The notes under the pieces are model-generated. The model was given only the letters and a program-made list of their open reading frames with translations. It was not told where the DNA came from and did not search any database. Positions 33,922-42,996 of a stretch of 64,000 bases of DNA are shown here, piece after piece (the stretch's first letter is position 1; each line of letters begins with the position of its first letter). The DNA lies in assembly GCA_017577405.1 (NCBI GenBank), contig PIUA01000024.1, forward strand, positions 57,135 to 121,134, in the 5' to 3' direction. The DNA is from Bacillota bacterium. GTDB lineage: Bacteria; Bacillota; Limnochordia; Limnochordales; Limnochordaceae. A program made the translations under genes and the position numbers.

Positions 33922-34383
33922 TCACTCCCGCCTGGGTGCGCCCTCACCGCCAGCGGCCACGGCAGGGCCCCCGTCGTCGGTCTCCTGGCTCCGGCGGGCC
34001 CGCCACTGCTTGGGCAGGCCGACGGCCAGCCCCAGAAGGAGCAACTCCGCCGAAGTCCGGTTGGTGGCCAACGGCACGTTGTGGACGTCACAAACCCGCA
34101 GGAGCGCGGTGATGTCCGGCTCGTGGGGCTGGGCCGTGAGCGGATCCCGCAGGAAGATGACCGCGTCGATGGTCTCCGAGGCGACCCGGCCGCCGATCTG
34201 CTGGTCGCCGCCCAGAGGCCCCGACAGCATCCGCTCCACGGGCAACCCCGTCTCCTGCTGGATCAGCTTCCCCGTCGTGCCGGTGGCCACCAGCTCGTAC
34301 TGGGCCAAGACCTCCCGGTACTCCTTGACGAACTCGATCATCTCCGCCTTCTTCTTATCGTGGGCGATCAGTGCAATTCTCAC
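33922..34383 (-). CDS. mgsA: Methylglyoxal synthase
   Basis: Converts dihydroxyacetone phosphate to methylglyoxal and phosphate, a bypass relieving sugar-phosphate stress. The 153 residues include [16 protein letters not shown] at the N-terminus, ATGTTGKLI (phosphate loop, about 34-42), [12 protein letters not shown] (about 54-65, with the catalytic Asp nearby), and [14 protein letters not shown] near 104. GTG at 34381-34383 lies inside the last 29 bases of coaE, with GGGAGG 9 bases upstream. The charged tail after residue 130 is longer than usual. Confidence 0.95.
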   Translation of the reverse strand: MRIALIAHDKKKAEMIEFVKEYREVLAQYELVATGTTGKLIQQETGLPVERMLSGPLGGDQQIGGRVASETIDAVIFLRDPLTAQPHEPDITALLRVCDVHNVPLATNRTSAELLLLGLAVGLPKQWRARRSQETDDGGPAVAAGGEGAPRRE

Positions 34384-34978
34384 GACGCAGCGCCTCCCAT
34401 AAGTGCTCCACCTGGCGCCGGGTCTCCTCGGGGCTCCCTCCATTGTCGATCACATAATCGGCCCGGGCCACCTTGAGGGCCAGGGGCATCTGGGCCCCGA
34501 TGCGGGCCCGAGCCTCCTCCTCGGTGAAACCGTTGCGCGCCATGAGCCGTTGGAGCTGGACCGCCTCCGGCGCCGTCACCACCACCACCCGGTCGATCAG
34601 GCGGAGCAGGGGCTCCCCCGTCTCGAACAGGAGCGGGATCTCCAACACGATCAAAGGCACTTCGGTCGCCTTGAGCCGGGCCACCACCTCTTCCAGCCGT
34701 TCCCGGACCCGGGGGTGGACGATCTGCTCCAGCCGCCGGCGCAGCTCAGCATTGCCAAAGACCACCCGCCCCAGGGCCCGCCGGTCCAGCTGTCCCGAAG
34801 GGGTGAAGACCTGGGGTCCGAAGGCCTCCCGGATCTCTTCCAGAGCTGGCTCCCCCGGCGCCGTCACCTGGTGGGCCAGCTCGTCGGCATCGACCACAAC
34901 CGCCCCCAGCTCCTGAAAGGTCCGGGCGACCAGGCTCTTCCCCGTCGCGATCCCGCCCGTCAGCCCCAGAACCCGCAC
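34355..34978 (-). CDS. coaE: Dephospho-CoA kinase
   Basis: Last step of coenzyme A synthesis: phosphorylates the ribose 3'-OH of dephospho-CoA. The 207 residues have the P loop [11 protein letters not shown] (about 5-15), [10 protein letters not shown] (about 30-39), the conserved HP in QIVHPRVRE (about 87-95), and PLLFETG near 115. GTG at 34976-34978 follows AAGGAGGGG at 12 bases. It lies between mutM and mgsA; the polA-mutM-coaE order is a common Firmicute arrangement. Confidence 0.96.
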   Translation of the reverse strand: MRVLGLTGGIATGKSLVARTFQELGAVVVDADELAHQVTAPGEPALEEIREAFGPQVFTPSGQLDRRALGRVVFGNAELRRRLEQIVHPRVRERLEEVVARLKATEVPLIVLEIPLLFETGEPLLRLIDRVVVVTAPEAVQLQRLMARNGFTEEEARARIGAQMPLALKVARADYVIDNGGSPEETRRQVEHLWEALRRENCTDRPR

Positions 34979-35016
34979 GCCCAGGGCCCACCCCTCCTTC
35001 CCCGACCGCTGGACCC

Positions 35017-35844
35017 TTACTCCTGGCATCGGGGGCAGTAGACCGTACTCCGCCCGCCGATCCGCATTCCGGCCAACGTCTCGCCGCACCGCCGGCAGGG
35101 CTCGCCCCGGCGCCCATACACCTGCAAGGTCTCCTGAAACCGCCCCGCCGCGCCGTCAATCCCCGTGTAGGACCGGACGGTCACGCCCCCCAACTCGATC
35201 CCTTTCCGCAGGACGTGGCGCAGCGCGCGGTGGAGCCGGCGCACCTCCGCCGGGGTCAGGCTGCCCGCCCGCCGGTCGGGCCGGATGCCGGCCCGGAAGA
35301 GGGCCTCGTCCGCGTAGATGTTGCCGACGCCCGCCAAGCGGCGCTGGTCGAGCAAGACCGCCTTTACCGGCGCCCGCCGCCCGGCCAGCGCCGCCCCCAG
35401 ATGCCGGCTGGTGAAGCCCCGGCTCAGGGGCTCGGGCCCCAGGGCCGCCAGCCCCGGCACCTGACCTTCGTCGCCGTGGGGGATCCAGAAGAGGGTGGCA
35501 AACCGCCTGGGATCGACCAGGAGGAGCTGCCCACCTTCGGCAAAGGTGATCCTGAGCCTCAGATGGGGGTGTTCGGGCCCCTCACCCCCCGACTCCTGCC
35601 AAAGGAGGCGGCCGCTCATCCGAAGGTGGAGGACCAGCAGGCCTTCCGGCTCGAGCTGGATGAGAAGGTACTTCCCACGCCGCCGGAGCCGCCCCACCCG
35701 CCGGCCCACCACCTCCTGGAGGGCCTCCGGGCGGGTCCTTTGGGGCAAGCGCTCCTCCAAGAGCTCCAACCGGGCGATCTGCCGCCCCGGGAGAACCTGG
35801 GCCAGCTCCCGCCGGATCCGCTCCACCTCGGGCAGCTCAGGAAT
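35017..35844 (-). CDS. mutM: Formamidopyrimidine-DNA glycosylase (Fpg), predicted ATT start
   Basis: Base-excision repair enzyme that removes 8-oxoguanine using its N-terminal proline. Reading back from the obvious core, the frame gives PELPEVERIRREL immediately after an ATT codon at 35842-35844. Pro2, Glu3 and this exact N-terminus are essential in the family, so translation must begin at ATT or the residues be lost; GTG at 35826 would remove them. The start overlaps the polA stop by 8 bases. Other landmarks are the catalytic Lys in RRGKYLL (about 58), AGVGNIYADEALF near 170, and the zinc finger CRRCGETL ... CPRCQ at the end. Length is 275 residues, normal. Confidence 0.93.
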   Translation of the reverse strand: MPELPEVERIRRELAQVLPGRQIARLELLEERLPQRTRPEALQEVVGRRVGRLRRRGKYLLIQLEPEGLLVLHLRMSGRLLWQESGGEGPEHPHLRLRITFAEGGQLLLVDPRRFATLFWIPHGDEGQVPGLAALGPEPLSRGFTSRHLGAALAGRRAPVKAVLLDQRRLAGVGNIYADEALFRAGIRPDRRAGSLTPAEVRRLHRALRHVLRKGIELGGVTVRSYTGIDGAAGRFQETLQVYGRRGEPCRRCGETLAGMRIGGRSTVYCPRCQE

Positions 35845-38599
35845 CGGTCACGGGGTGGGTCTCCAGCCAGTTGGGGCCCGCCTTCACGTCAACCCGGAGG
35901 GGCACCTTCAGGGTGACCACCCCCTCCATCGCCTCCCGGACCAGCCGGGCCACCCCTGCCACCTCCTCCTCGGGGCATTCGAAGACCAGCTCATCGTGCA
36001 CCTGAAGGAGCATCCTTGCCTGCAGGCCCGACTCCTTCAGGCGCCGGTCCACCCGGAGCATGGCCAGCTTGATGATGTCCGCCGCGCTCCCCTGGATGGG
36101 CGTGTTCATCGCGGTCCGCTCGCCAAAGCTCCGGCGGGCCCGGTCCCGGGCGCGCAGCTCCGGCAGGTAGCGCCGCCGCCCCAGAAGGGTGGTGACGTAG
36201 CCCCGCTCCCGGGCCTGGGCCACCACCTGGTCCATGTACCGCTTCACGCCGGGGTAGCGGGCGAAGTAGCCGTCAATGTAGGCCTGGGCTTCGGCCCGGG
36301 AGAGCCCCGTCCCCCGGGCCAAGCCGTAGCTGGAGATCCCGTAGACGATCCCAAAGTTGATGGCCTTGGCCGCGCTCCGCATGGTGGGCGTCACCTGCTC
36401 CCGCGGGACCCCGAAGACCTCCGCCGCCGTCCGGGTGTGGATGTCGTCCCCGCTCCGGAAGGCCTCGATGAGGCCCTCGTCCTCCGAGATGTGGGCCAGC
36501 ACCCGCAGCTCGATCTGGGAGTAGTCAGCCGTGAGGAGCACCCAGCCCGGCTCGCCCGGCACAAAGGCGCCCCGGATCCGCTCCCCCTCCTGGGACCGGA
36601 TGGGGATGTTCTGCAAGTTGGGATCCGAACTGGAGAGCCGCCCGGTGGCCGTCACCGCCTGGTGGAAGGTGGTGTGGACCCGGCCCGTCTCGGGCCGGAT
36701 CAGCTCGGGCAGCGCGTCGATGTAGGTCCCCTTCAGCTTGACCAGCTGCCGGTAGGCCAGGATCAAGGCGGCGATCTCGTGCTGCTCGGCCAGCTCCTCC
36801 AGAACCTCCGCCGAGGTGGAGGGACCCGTCTTGGTCCGCTGCAGAACGGGCAGGCCCAGCTTGTCAAAGAGGATGGCGCCCAGCTGCTTGGGGGAGTTGA
36901 GGTTGAACTCCTCCCCGGCCAGCCCGTAAATCCCTTGGGCCAGGGCCTCGATGCGGCCGTCCAGCTCCTGGCTCAAGCCCGCCAAAACCTCCGCATCCAC
37001 CCGGATGCCCCGGGCCTCCATGCCCGCCAGGACCCACGCCAGGGGCAGTTCCACCTCCCGGAAGAGCTCCAGGAGGCCATCGGCCTCAAGCTGGGTTTCC
37101 AGCCGCCGCTGCAGGGCGCCGTACCGGCCCAGCCGGGCGGCCAGCCGCTCGGCCAGCACCGGCGGCACGACCTCCGTCAGGGGCTCCCGCCGCTTCCCCC
37201 GCCCCGCCGCCGGCTCCTGCAGGGACGGGAGCTCCTCCCCCAGCCAGGTGCGGGCCAGGGTTTCGGGCTCGTAGCCCCCCTCCCCCGGCCGGAGGAGGTA
37301 CCCGGCCAGCATCAGATCGAAGGCGGGCGGCTCAAGGGTGAGGCCCCACCGGCCGGCGATGAGGATCTGCCGCTTCACGTCGTGGACCACTTTGGGGCGG
37401 GGGCTCGCCAGGAAGGCAGCGAGCTGCTCCCGGAGAGGCCCATCCTCCGGGAGCTCGCCCGGCAGGGGCAGGAAGGCCACCTGGCCGGGCCGGGCCACGG
37501 CCAGCCCCACCAAGGGCCCCGCCAGGGCGTCGCTCCCCTCCACCAGCCACTCGAAGGCGACGGGCTCTTGGGGTGGGAGCGCCGCCAGCCAGCGGGCCAG
37601 GGCCTCGGGGCTCTCCAGGAGGAGAGCCTCCGCCCGGGGCCCGCCCGCCGCCCCTGAACCGGCGGCCACGCCTTCAGGCCCCGGCGACCCTGGGGCCAGG
37701 TCTATTCCCGGGAAAAGCTCCGCCACCCGCCGGAGGAGGGAGCCAAACTCCAGCTCCTGGAAGAGGGCCCGGACCCGCTCGCCCTCGGGAGGCGCCACCC
37801 GGGCCCGGTCCAGATCGAGCTCGATGGGCACGTCGCAACGGATGGTGGTGAGCAGCTTCCCCTGGAGGGCCGCCTCCCGGTGCTCCGCCAAGGCCCGACC
37901 CGTCTTGCCCCTCACCTGGCCTGCCTGCTCCAGCAGGGCTTCCAGGCTGCCGTACTCGGCCAGGAGACGGGTGGCCGTCTTAGGGCCTACCCCGGGCACC
38001 CCGGGGATGTTGTCGGAAGGATCGCCCACCAGCGCCTTATAATCGGTAACGAGCTGGGGCGGCACCCCCAAGAGCGCCTCCACGCCCGCCGGGTCCAGCC
38101 GGTCCAGCTGGCTGATCCCCTTCCGGGTCAAGAGGGCGGTGACCGACGGGCTCACCAGCTGGAGCAGGTCCCGGTCCCCGGTGACGATGAGCACCTCCAG
38201 CCCCAGAGCCTCACCCTGGCGGGCCAGGGTGCCGAGACAGTCGTCGGCTTCAAAGCCTTCCTCCATATAAATGGGCAAACCGAGGCTCTCCACCACCTGG
38301 TGGACCAGAGGGATCTGGGAGGCCAGATCCTCCTCCATGGGGGCCCGCTGGGCCTTGTACGCTGCAAAGGCCTCGTGACGGAAGGTGGGCCCCTTCATGT
38401 CGAAGGCGACCGCCATGTACTCGGGCCGCTCCTCCTGGAGGAGCTTGATCAGCATGGAGGTGAAGCCGTAGACCGCGTGGGTGGGCTGGCCGCTCCGGGT
38501 CGAGAGGGGCGGGAGGGCGTGGTACGCCCGGTGAATGAGGCTGTGGCCGTCCACCAGGACCAGCCTGCCGGCTCGACGTCTTCCGTTCCCTTCGGCCAT
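35837..38599 (-). CDS. polA: DNA polymerase I
   Basis: Repair and Okazaki-fragment processing polymerase of 920 residues. The N-terminal 5' nuclease shows LVDGHSLIHRAYHALPPL (about 13-30), EADDCLGTLA and TGDRDLLQLV. The middle domain lacks the exonuclease DxE: FEWLVEGSD stands where an active enzyme has an FDTE-type motif, so proofreading is predicted inactive, as in Taq and Bst polymerases. The polymerase domain has LLTADYSQIELRVLAHIS (about 690) and VHDELVFECP near the end. ATG at 38597-38599 follows GAGGGGGAG. It heads the run polA-mutM-coaE-mgsA-slt-pncB. Confidence 0.97.
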   Translation of the reverse strand: MAEGNGRRRAGRLVLVDGHSLIHRAYHALPPLSTRSGQPTHAVYGFTSMLIKLLQEERPEYMAVAFDMKGPTFRHEAFAAYKAQRAPMEEDLASQIPLVHQVVESLGLPIYMEEGFEADDCLGTLARQGEALGLEVLIVTGDRDLLQLVSPSVTALLTRKGISQLDRLDPAGVEALLGVPPQLVTDYKALVGDPSDNIPGVPGVGPKTATRLLAEYGSLEALLEQAGQVRGKTGRALAEHREAALQGKLLTTIRCDVPIELDLDRARVAPPEGERVRALFQELEFGSLLRRVAELFPGIDLAPGSPGPEGVAAGSGAAGGPRAEALLLESPEALARWLAALPPQEPVAFEWLVEGSDALAGPLVGLAVARPGQVAFLPLPGELPEDGPLREQLAAFLASPRPKVVHDVKRQILIAGRWGLTLEPPAFDLMLAGYLLRPGEGGYEPETLARTWLGEELPSLQEPAAGRGKRREPLTEVVPPVLAERLAARLGRYGALQRRLETQLEADGLLELFREVELPLAWVLAGMEARGIRVDAEVLAGLSQELDGRIEALAQGIYGLAGEEFNLNSPKQLGAILFDKLGLPVLQRTKTGPSTSAEVLEELAEQHEIAALILAYRQLVKLKGTYIDALPELIRPETGRVHTTFHQAVTATGRLSSSDPNLQNIPIRSQEGERIRGAFVPGEPGWVLLTADYSQIELRVLAHISEDEGLIEAFRSGDDIHTRTAAEVFGVPREQVTPTMRSAAKAINFGIVYGISSYGLARGTGLSRAEAQAYIDGYFARYPGVKRYMDQVVAQARERGYVTTLLGRRRYLPELRARDRARRSFGERTAMNTPIQGSAADIIKLAMLRVDRRLKESGLQARMLLQVHDELVFECPEEEVAGVARLVREAMEGVVTLKVPLRVDVKAGPNWLETHPVTDS

Positions 38600-38922
38600 G
38601 ACGCTCCCCCTCGCCCTCGCGAGCCCCGGCCACCCGGGCTGGGTCCAACCCGGGCCGTGCCCCGCGAGAACACGTCCCCTATTCAACACCCTCCGAGCAA
38701 ACCCTGCTCTGCCGGCTGGCCCCGGTGCTGGAAAGGCCCTCCCCATGGGCCATGCCCTCCCTCCACTCCCGACCATTGCTGGCAGGGTCGCAGGACGGGA
38801 GCACGAAGCCTCCCTCAGCGCAGGAGGGAGGATGGTGTTCATCCCCAGCCTGCCCAGCCAGCTTTGGCTGAAGCGGACCCTCCCTGTGGCGCATGGGGTG
38901 GGGATCGGGGAGGCATACCAAC
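38600..38922. other. Divergent intergenic region between polA and SLH gene
   Basis: A 323-base gap between two outward-facing genes, which must hold both promoters. No -35/-10 pair I would defend was found. Inverted repeats are present: CCCGGG copies at 38633-38638 and 38650-38655 with flanking complementarity, and CCTCCCT (38809-38815) with AGGGAGG (38825-38831). Neither is assigned a function. Confidence 0.5.
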
Positions 38923-40143
38923 GTGCACAAGACGCGTCTTCTCGCCATGCTCGTGGTCCTGGCGGTCCTGGCGGCCGCGGGACTCAACCTGGGGACACCG
39001 GCCGGCCAGGCTCAAGAGCAGCTGGCCGACGTGGAGGGCCACTGGGCCGAGGATGAGATCCTCCAGCTGGCCGAAGAAGCCATCGTCACCGGCTACCCCG
39101 ACGGCACCTTCAAGGCGGACCGGCCCATCACCCGGGCGGAGTTTGCCACCATCCTCACGCGGGCCTTTGAGCTGGCGCCGACGGTCGAGGAACGCCCGAC
39201 CTTCCGCGACCTGCAGGGCCACTGGGCCCGGGAGGCCGTCCAGAAGCTCGCGGTGGCCGGCATCATCGAAGGCTACCCCGACGGCACCTTCCGGCCCGAT
39301 GAGCAGATCACCCGGGCCGAGATGACCGCCATGGTCCAGCGGGCGGTGAACAGCCTCCATGGGCTGGCCGAGCAGCTGCCCGCCGGGTGGGAGCCCACCT
39401 TCAGCGACCTGGGCTCGGACCACTGGGCCTTTGCCGCCGCGGAGCTCGCCTACCAGGAGGGCATCCTGCCGCCCTACGTGCGGGAGGAAGGCTTCCAGCC
39501 CGACGAGGAGGCGACCCGGGCGGAGACGGCCTACATGGTGGCCCGCTCCCTGAACCTGGAGGTGCTCGAGGGGACCCTCACCCAGGCCGACGGCGAGAGC
39601 CAGGCCCTGGTCCTGGAGACCGAGGAGGGCCCCCGCAGCCTGATCCTGCCCTCGGATGCCCGGCTCATCCAGGGGGACCAGCTGGTGACGGCCGATGAGC
39701 TGGTGAGCCAGGTGGCCGTTCGGGTGATCGCCGATCCCTACGGCCGGGCCCGGCTGGTGGAGGCGGCCACCCCCTCGTCCACCGCCCGCATCACCGACGA
39801 GGCCCTCCAGGTGGCCCGGAAGCTCCTCACCCAGGAGCAGCTCCAGGCCCTCATCGCCGGCGACTGGACCCGGGCCGGCCAGGAGCTCCGCCTCACCCTG
39901 TACGACCTCATGATCGAGCGGGGCGCCACCCCCTTCGAGGCCGAGGCGATCCTCCAGGAGGACTGGGCCACCCTGACCGAGCTGGGCAAGGAGCGGCTGG
40001 CCGCGGCGGTGGCCGCCTACCTGGCCCTGCCTGAAGAGCTGACCCGGGCCCTCCTGGACGGCAACTGGGCCCGGGCCCAAGAGCTCGCCCAGTCGGAGGC
40101 GGCAGCCGAGATTCTCGGACGGTACCTCTTCCCCGAGGGCTGA
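38923..40143 (+). CDS. Exported protein with three SLH domains
   Basis: Cell-surface protein of 406 residues. A Sec signal peptide with a basic start and hydrophobic core (about 8-22) is followed by three S-layer-homology repeats at about 32-75, 90-133 and 153-200; key matches are GHWAEDEI, GYPDGTFKADRPITRAEFATIL, then GHWAREAV and GYPDGTFRPDEQITRAEM, then DHWAFAAAE with a degenerate third repeat. SLH domains bind pyruvylated wall polymers and, in diderm Firmicutes, tether the outer membrane. The remainder (about 205-406) is a charged helical region of unknown role without a porin-like barrel. GTG at 38923 has GGGGAGG 9 bases upstream. Confidence 0.9.
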   Translation: MHKTRLLAMLVVLAVLAAAGLNLGTPAGQAQEQLADVEGHWAEDEILQLAEEAIVTGYPDGTFKADRPITRAEFATILTRAFELAPTVEERPTFRDLQGHWAREAVQKLAVAGIIEGYPDGTFRPDEQITRAEMTAMVQRAVNSLHGLAEQLPAGWEPTFSDLGSDHWAFAAAELAYQEGILPPYVREEGFQPDEEATRAETAYMVARSLNLEVLEGTLTQADGESQALVLETEEGPRSLILPSDARLIQGDQLVTADELVSQVAVRVIADPYGRARLVEAATPSSTARITDEALQVARKLLTQEQLQALIAGDWTRAGQELRLTLYDLMIERGATPFEAEAILQEDWATLTELGKERLAAAVAAYLALPEELTRALLDGNWARAQELAQSEAAAEILGRYLFPEG

Positions 40144-40199
40144 AGCCCAACGGCCCAACCCAGCCCCGGCTCGGGGAGCCGGCGGCCCCACCCACCCGC

Positions 40200-40229
40200 G
40201 TCGGGCAGCTCCTTCGGGAGCTGCCCGAC
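40200..40229 (+). terminator. Hairpin with UUCG tetraloop after SLH gene
   Basis: Thirteen-base-pair perfect stem GTCGGGCAGCTCC / GGAGCTGCCCGAC closed by the extra-stable C(UUCG)G tetraloop, 57 bases after the SLH stop. It is followed by ACTCGTTTCG, only a weak T tract. The plus strand is favoured because the tetraloop reads correctly there. Confidence 0.78.
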
Positions 40230-40321
40230 TCGTTTCGTCCCGCCCGGCTCGCCAGCGCCCCCCAAAGCTCGCCGCCCCCATCTCTCTATGGTAGAATACC
40301 ACTCCAGAGGGAGGGGCTTAC

Positions 40322-41446
40322 GTGGCCACATCCATTGGAGACCACCTCCGCCGGCGGTGGCTCGACTACCAGCGCCGGCGCCTGGAAGAGCAGGAGCGGC
40401 AGATCTCCCGGCAGGAGATCCGGCTCAATCTTCTGGAGGTGGAACTGGTCGAGCGTCGGCGGGAGGTGGCCCGCCAGGCCGAGCGCCTGGGGATCCCGCT
40501 CCCGGTCCACATCTTCAGCAGGGAGACCTTCTCCGAGAGCCCGCCCGCGCCCGAAGCACCCGCCGACCCCAACCCGTCGCCGGTCGCGGAGCTGGCCCGC
40601 TGGCGGCGGCAGCTGGAGGCCCGCCGGGCCGCCCTGCCCCGGCGGGAGCAGGCCATCCGGGAGGAGCTGGCCGAGCTGGAGCGGCTGGAGGCTGAGTTTC
40701 AGCGTCACTGGGAGCGCTTCCAGCGGCGGACGGCCGATCCCGGCTCACCTCTGGCCCGGCCCCGGCGGCGGATCACCCTCGGCGCCGGCTGGACCATGAC
40801 CCAGACCTTGCTGGCCATCATCGCCGCGGTCTTCGTCTTGGACCTGCTCTCGGGCAACTGGCTGCTCCTGGCGGGGGCCAAGTTCGGGCCCAGCATCTGG
40901 GGCGGGCAGTGGTACCGCCTCCTCACCTCCGCCTTCCTCCACGCCAACCTGATGCACTTTGCCACCAACGCCTTCTCCATTTACATCATCGGGCCCCTGG
41001 TGGAGGGGATGGTAGGGGGCCGGCGGTTCCTGCTCATCTACCTGGTGAGCGCCGTGATGGGCTCGGGGGCCAGCCTCTTCTTCTCCCCCTTCACCTTGAG
41101 CGTGGGCGCCTCCGGGGCCATCTTCGGTCTCTTGGGCTACCTGCTCTTCGCCCACTGGCGCCGCCCCCAGGCCGTCCCCTACTCGGTGCGCCAGTGGGTG
41201 CTGGGCATTCTCCTGCTCAATGTCTTCATCACCTTCGTCATGCCCCGTATCGATATCTGGGGCCACCTGGGCGGGTTGATCGGCGGGTTCGCCGCGGGGT
41301 TCATCGCCGGCCCCCCCGGTCCGTCGCCCCTCGCGCTGTACCGGAGCGGCCGCCCGGGCCCCTTGGGGTTGGCCGTCCTGGCCACGGTGGTGATGGGGGG
41401 CTTCCTCTGGATCGCGGTCAACCCTGCCTTGCGGGCCCTCTTCTGA
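40322..41446 (+). CDS. Rhomboid-family intramembrane serine protease with N-terminal coiled coil
   Basis: Membrane protease of 374 residues. Residues about 1-130 are a charged helical, coiled-coil cytosolic region rich in Glu/Arg/Gln. The rhomboid domain follows with six hydrophobic helices: WYRLLTSAFLHANLMHFATN (about 198-217), catalytic Ser in GASGAIFGLLGY (about 261-272), and catalytic His in WGHLGGLIGG (about 313-322). GTG at 40322 follows GAGGGAGGGG. An extended -10-like TGGTAGAAT lies at 40289-40297, with no good -35. Confidence 0.92.
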   Translation: MATSIGDHLRRRWLDYQRRRLEEQERQISRQEIRLNLLEVELVERRREVARQAERLGIPLPVHIFSRETFSESPPAPEAPADPNPSPVAELARWRRQLEARRAALPRREQAIREELAELERLEAEFQRHWERFQRRTADPGSPLARPRRRITLGAGWTMTQTLLAIIAAVFVLDLLSGNWLLLAGAKFGPSIWGGQWYRLLTSAFLHANLMHFATNAFSIYIIGPLVEGMVGGRRFLLIYLVSAVMGSGASLFFSPFTLSVGASGAIFGLLGYLLFAHWRRPQAVPYSVRQWVLGILLLNVFITFVMPRIDIWGHLGGLIGGFAAGFIAGPPGPSPLALYRSGRPGPLGLAVLATVVMGGFLWIAVNPALRALF

Positions 41447-41561
41447 GACCGTCCGTATCGAGGGTGGGACGGTGCCTTTCGAGCCGCCTTCGCCGCGGCC
41501 AAAGCCGCTGCGTGCACGGTGGCCGGGAAGCGGTTCTCACCGGTGCTCAGGAAACCTTCCC

Positions 41562-41590
41562 TTGTTTCGCCAGTCATTCCCACGTATAAT
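41562..41590 (+). promoter_or_regulatory. Promoter of the RND efflux operon
   Basis: TTGTTT (41562-41567), a 17-base spacer, and a perfect TATAAT (41585-41590). The expected start is near 41597, directly before the palindrome at 41599-41610. Confidence 0.82.
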
Positions 41591-41598
41591 CGCAGTGG

Positions 41599-41610
41599 CT
41601 GACCGGTCAG
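41599..41610. promoter_or_regulatory. Palindromic operator, probable TetR site
   Basis: Perfect 12-bp palindrome CTGACCGGTCAG, a core often seen in TetR-family operators, lying at the predicted transcription start of an operon whose last gene encodes a TetR-type repressor. Repression by blocking initiation and autoregulation are inferred. Confidence 0.72.
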
Positions 41611-41670
41611 TTCTGAGGCCTCTGCCCCTGGGGGCAGGACCATGGGTTTGACGACGCAGGAGGGGTTCAC

Positions 41671-42990
41671 GTGAAGCGTTGGCCTTGGCTAGCCCTCGTC
41701 GCGGTCCTGGTGGTGGCGGCGGGCGTCATCGCGCTGCAGTCATCACCCCCGCCGGAAGAGGCGGTTCCGGCGTCAGGTCCGTCCCAACCCCGCCTCCTCG
41801 CGCAGGAGACCCAGCCCATGCTGGTTGAGGGCGTCCGGGTGGAGGCCCGCCCCCTGGTGGAACGGGCCACCTACCACGGCACCCTCCAGCCGCTGCGGAT
41901 GGTCACCCTGACGCCCAAGGCCGCGGGCCGGGTGGCGGCCATCGAGGCCGACGTGGGCGACCGGGTGGAGGCGGGCCAGGTCCTCCTCAGGCTGGAGACC
42001 ACGGAAGCGGAAGTCCAGGCCCGCCAGGCCGAGGCGGCGGTGGCCGCCGCCCGGGCCCAGCTGGACCGGCTGCTGGCCGGGGCGACAGAAGAGGAGCTGG
42101 AGCAGATCCAGGCCGCGGTCCGGCAGGCCGCCCTCCAGCTGGAGCAGGCCCAGGCAGAGCTGGCCCGGGTGGAATCCCTCTACGCGAAGGGCGGGGTCTC
42201 GGCCCAGGCCTATGAGAACGCCCGCACCCAGGCAGCCCTGGCCGAGGCCGCCCTCCGCTCCGCGGAAGCCCGCCTGCAGGCGGTGGAGGCCGGCGCCCGG
42301 GAGGAAGACGTGCGCGCGGCCCAGGCCCAGCTGCGCCAGGCCGAGGCCGGCCTCGAGCTGGCCCGGACCCAGCTGGCCAATGCCCTCCTGGAGGCGCCTT
42401 TCTCCGGCGTGGTGAGCCAGAGGTCGGCGGAAGTGGGCGCGCTCCTCTCGCCCGGGGCCCCCGCGTTCACCCTGGTGGATCTGGAGGAGCTGAAGATCTT
42501 GCTCCGGGTGCCGGGCCGGGAGGTCCTCGCCCTCACCCCCGGCGCCCCGGCTCGCATCCGGGTGGAAGGCCTGGAAGGCGCCTTCACCGGGCGGGTGCAC
42601 CGGATCAACCCCGTCGCCGACCCCCAAACCAACCTCTTCGGCGTGGAGGTCCGGCTGCCCAATGAGGACCAGCGCTTGCGGGCCGGGCTGACGGCGACGG
42701 TGGAGCTCCCCTTGCGCCAGGTGGAGGAGGCCTTGGCCGTGCCCGCCCGGGCGGTGGTCACCTGGAACCAGCAGCGGGGCGTCTACGTGGTGGAAGAGGA
42801 CGTGGTCCGCTTCCAGCCCATCGAGGTGGGCCTCCGGGACGGCGATTGGGTGGAGGCCCGCTCGGGCCTGAACGAGGGCGCCATCGTGGTGACGGCCGGT
42901 GTGGAGTTCTTGGAGCCGGGGCAGCGGGTCCGCCTCCAGCTGGCCCAGGAGCCGGCCACGACCTCGGCCAGCACCGGAACCGGGAGGTGA
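41671..42990 (+). CDS. RND efflux periplasmic adaptor (membrane fusion protein)
   Basis: HlyD/AcrA-type adaptor of 439 residues linking pump to outer-membrane channel. It has an N-terminal membrane anchor (about 5-23), a lipoyl half-motif TLTPKAAGRVAAIEADVGDRV (about 79-99, given partly), a long alpha-hairpin rich in Gln/Glu/Ala (about 110-235), the second lipoyl half APFSGVVSQRSAEVG (about 243), and beta-barrel and membrane-proximal domains. The long hairpin is the type that docks onto TolC. GTG at 41671 follows AGGAGGGG. It ends 6 bases before the pump gene. Confidence 0.93.
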   Translation: MKRWPWLALVAVLVVAAGVIALQSSPPPEEAVPASGPSQPRLLAQETQPMLVEGVRVEARPLVERATYHGTLQPLRMVTLTPKAAGRVAAIEADVGDRVEAGQVLLRLETTEAEVQARQAEAAVAAARAQLDRLLAGATEEELEQIQAAVRQAALQLEQAQAELARVESLYAKGGVSAQAYENARTQAALAEAALRSAEARLQAVEAGAREEDVRAAQAQLRQAEAGLELARTQLANALLEAPFSGVVSQRSAEVGALLSPGAPAFTLVDLEELKILLRVPGREVLALTPGAPARIRVEGLEGAFTGRVHRINPVADPQTNLFGVEVRLPNEDQRLRAGLTATVELPLRQVEEALAVPARAVVTWNQQRGVYVVEEDVVRFQPIEVGLRDGDWVEARSGLNEGAIVVTAGVEFLEPGQRVRLQLAQEPATTSASTGTGR

Positions 42991-42996
42991 CGGCGC

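Noticed and set aside
35495..37657. A 720-codon open frame on the plus strand opposite polA and mutM
   Set aside because: It is composition-driven antisense sequence, rich in Pro/Arg/His, without a ribosome site. The other strand encodes complete DNA polymerase I and MutM.
38600..38922. Candidate small gene in the polA-SLH divergent gap
   Set aside because: Open frames in this gap lack ribosome sites and show only biased composition; the interval most likely holds two promoters.
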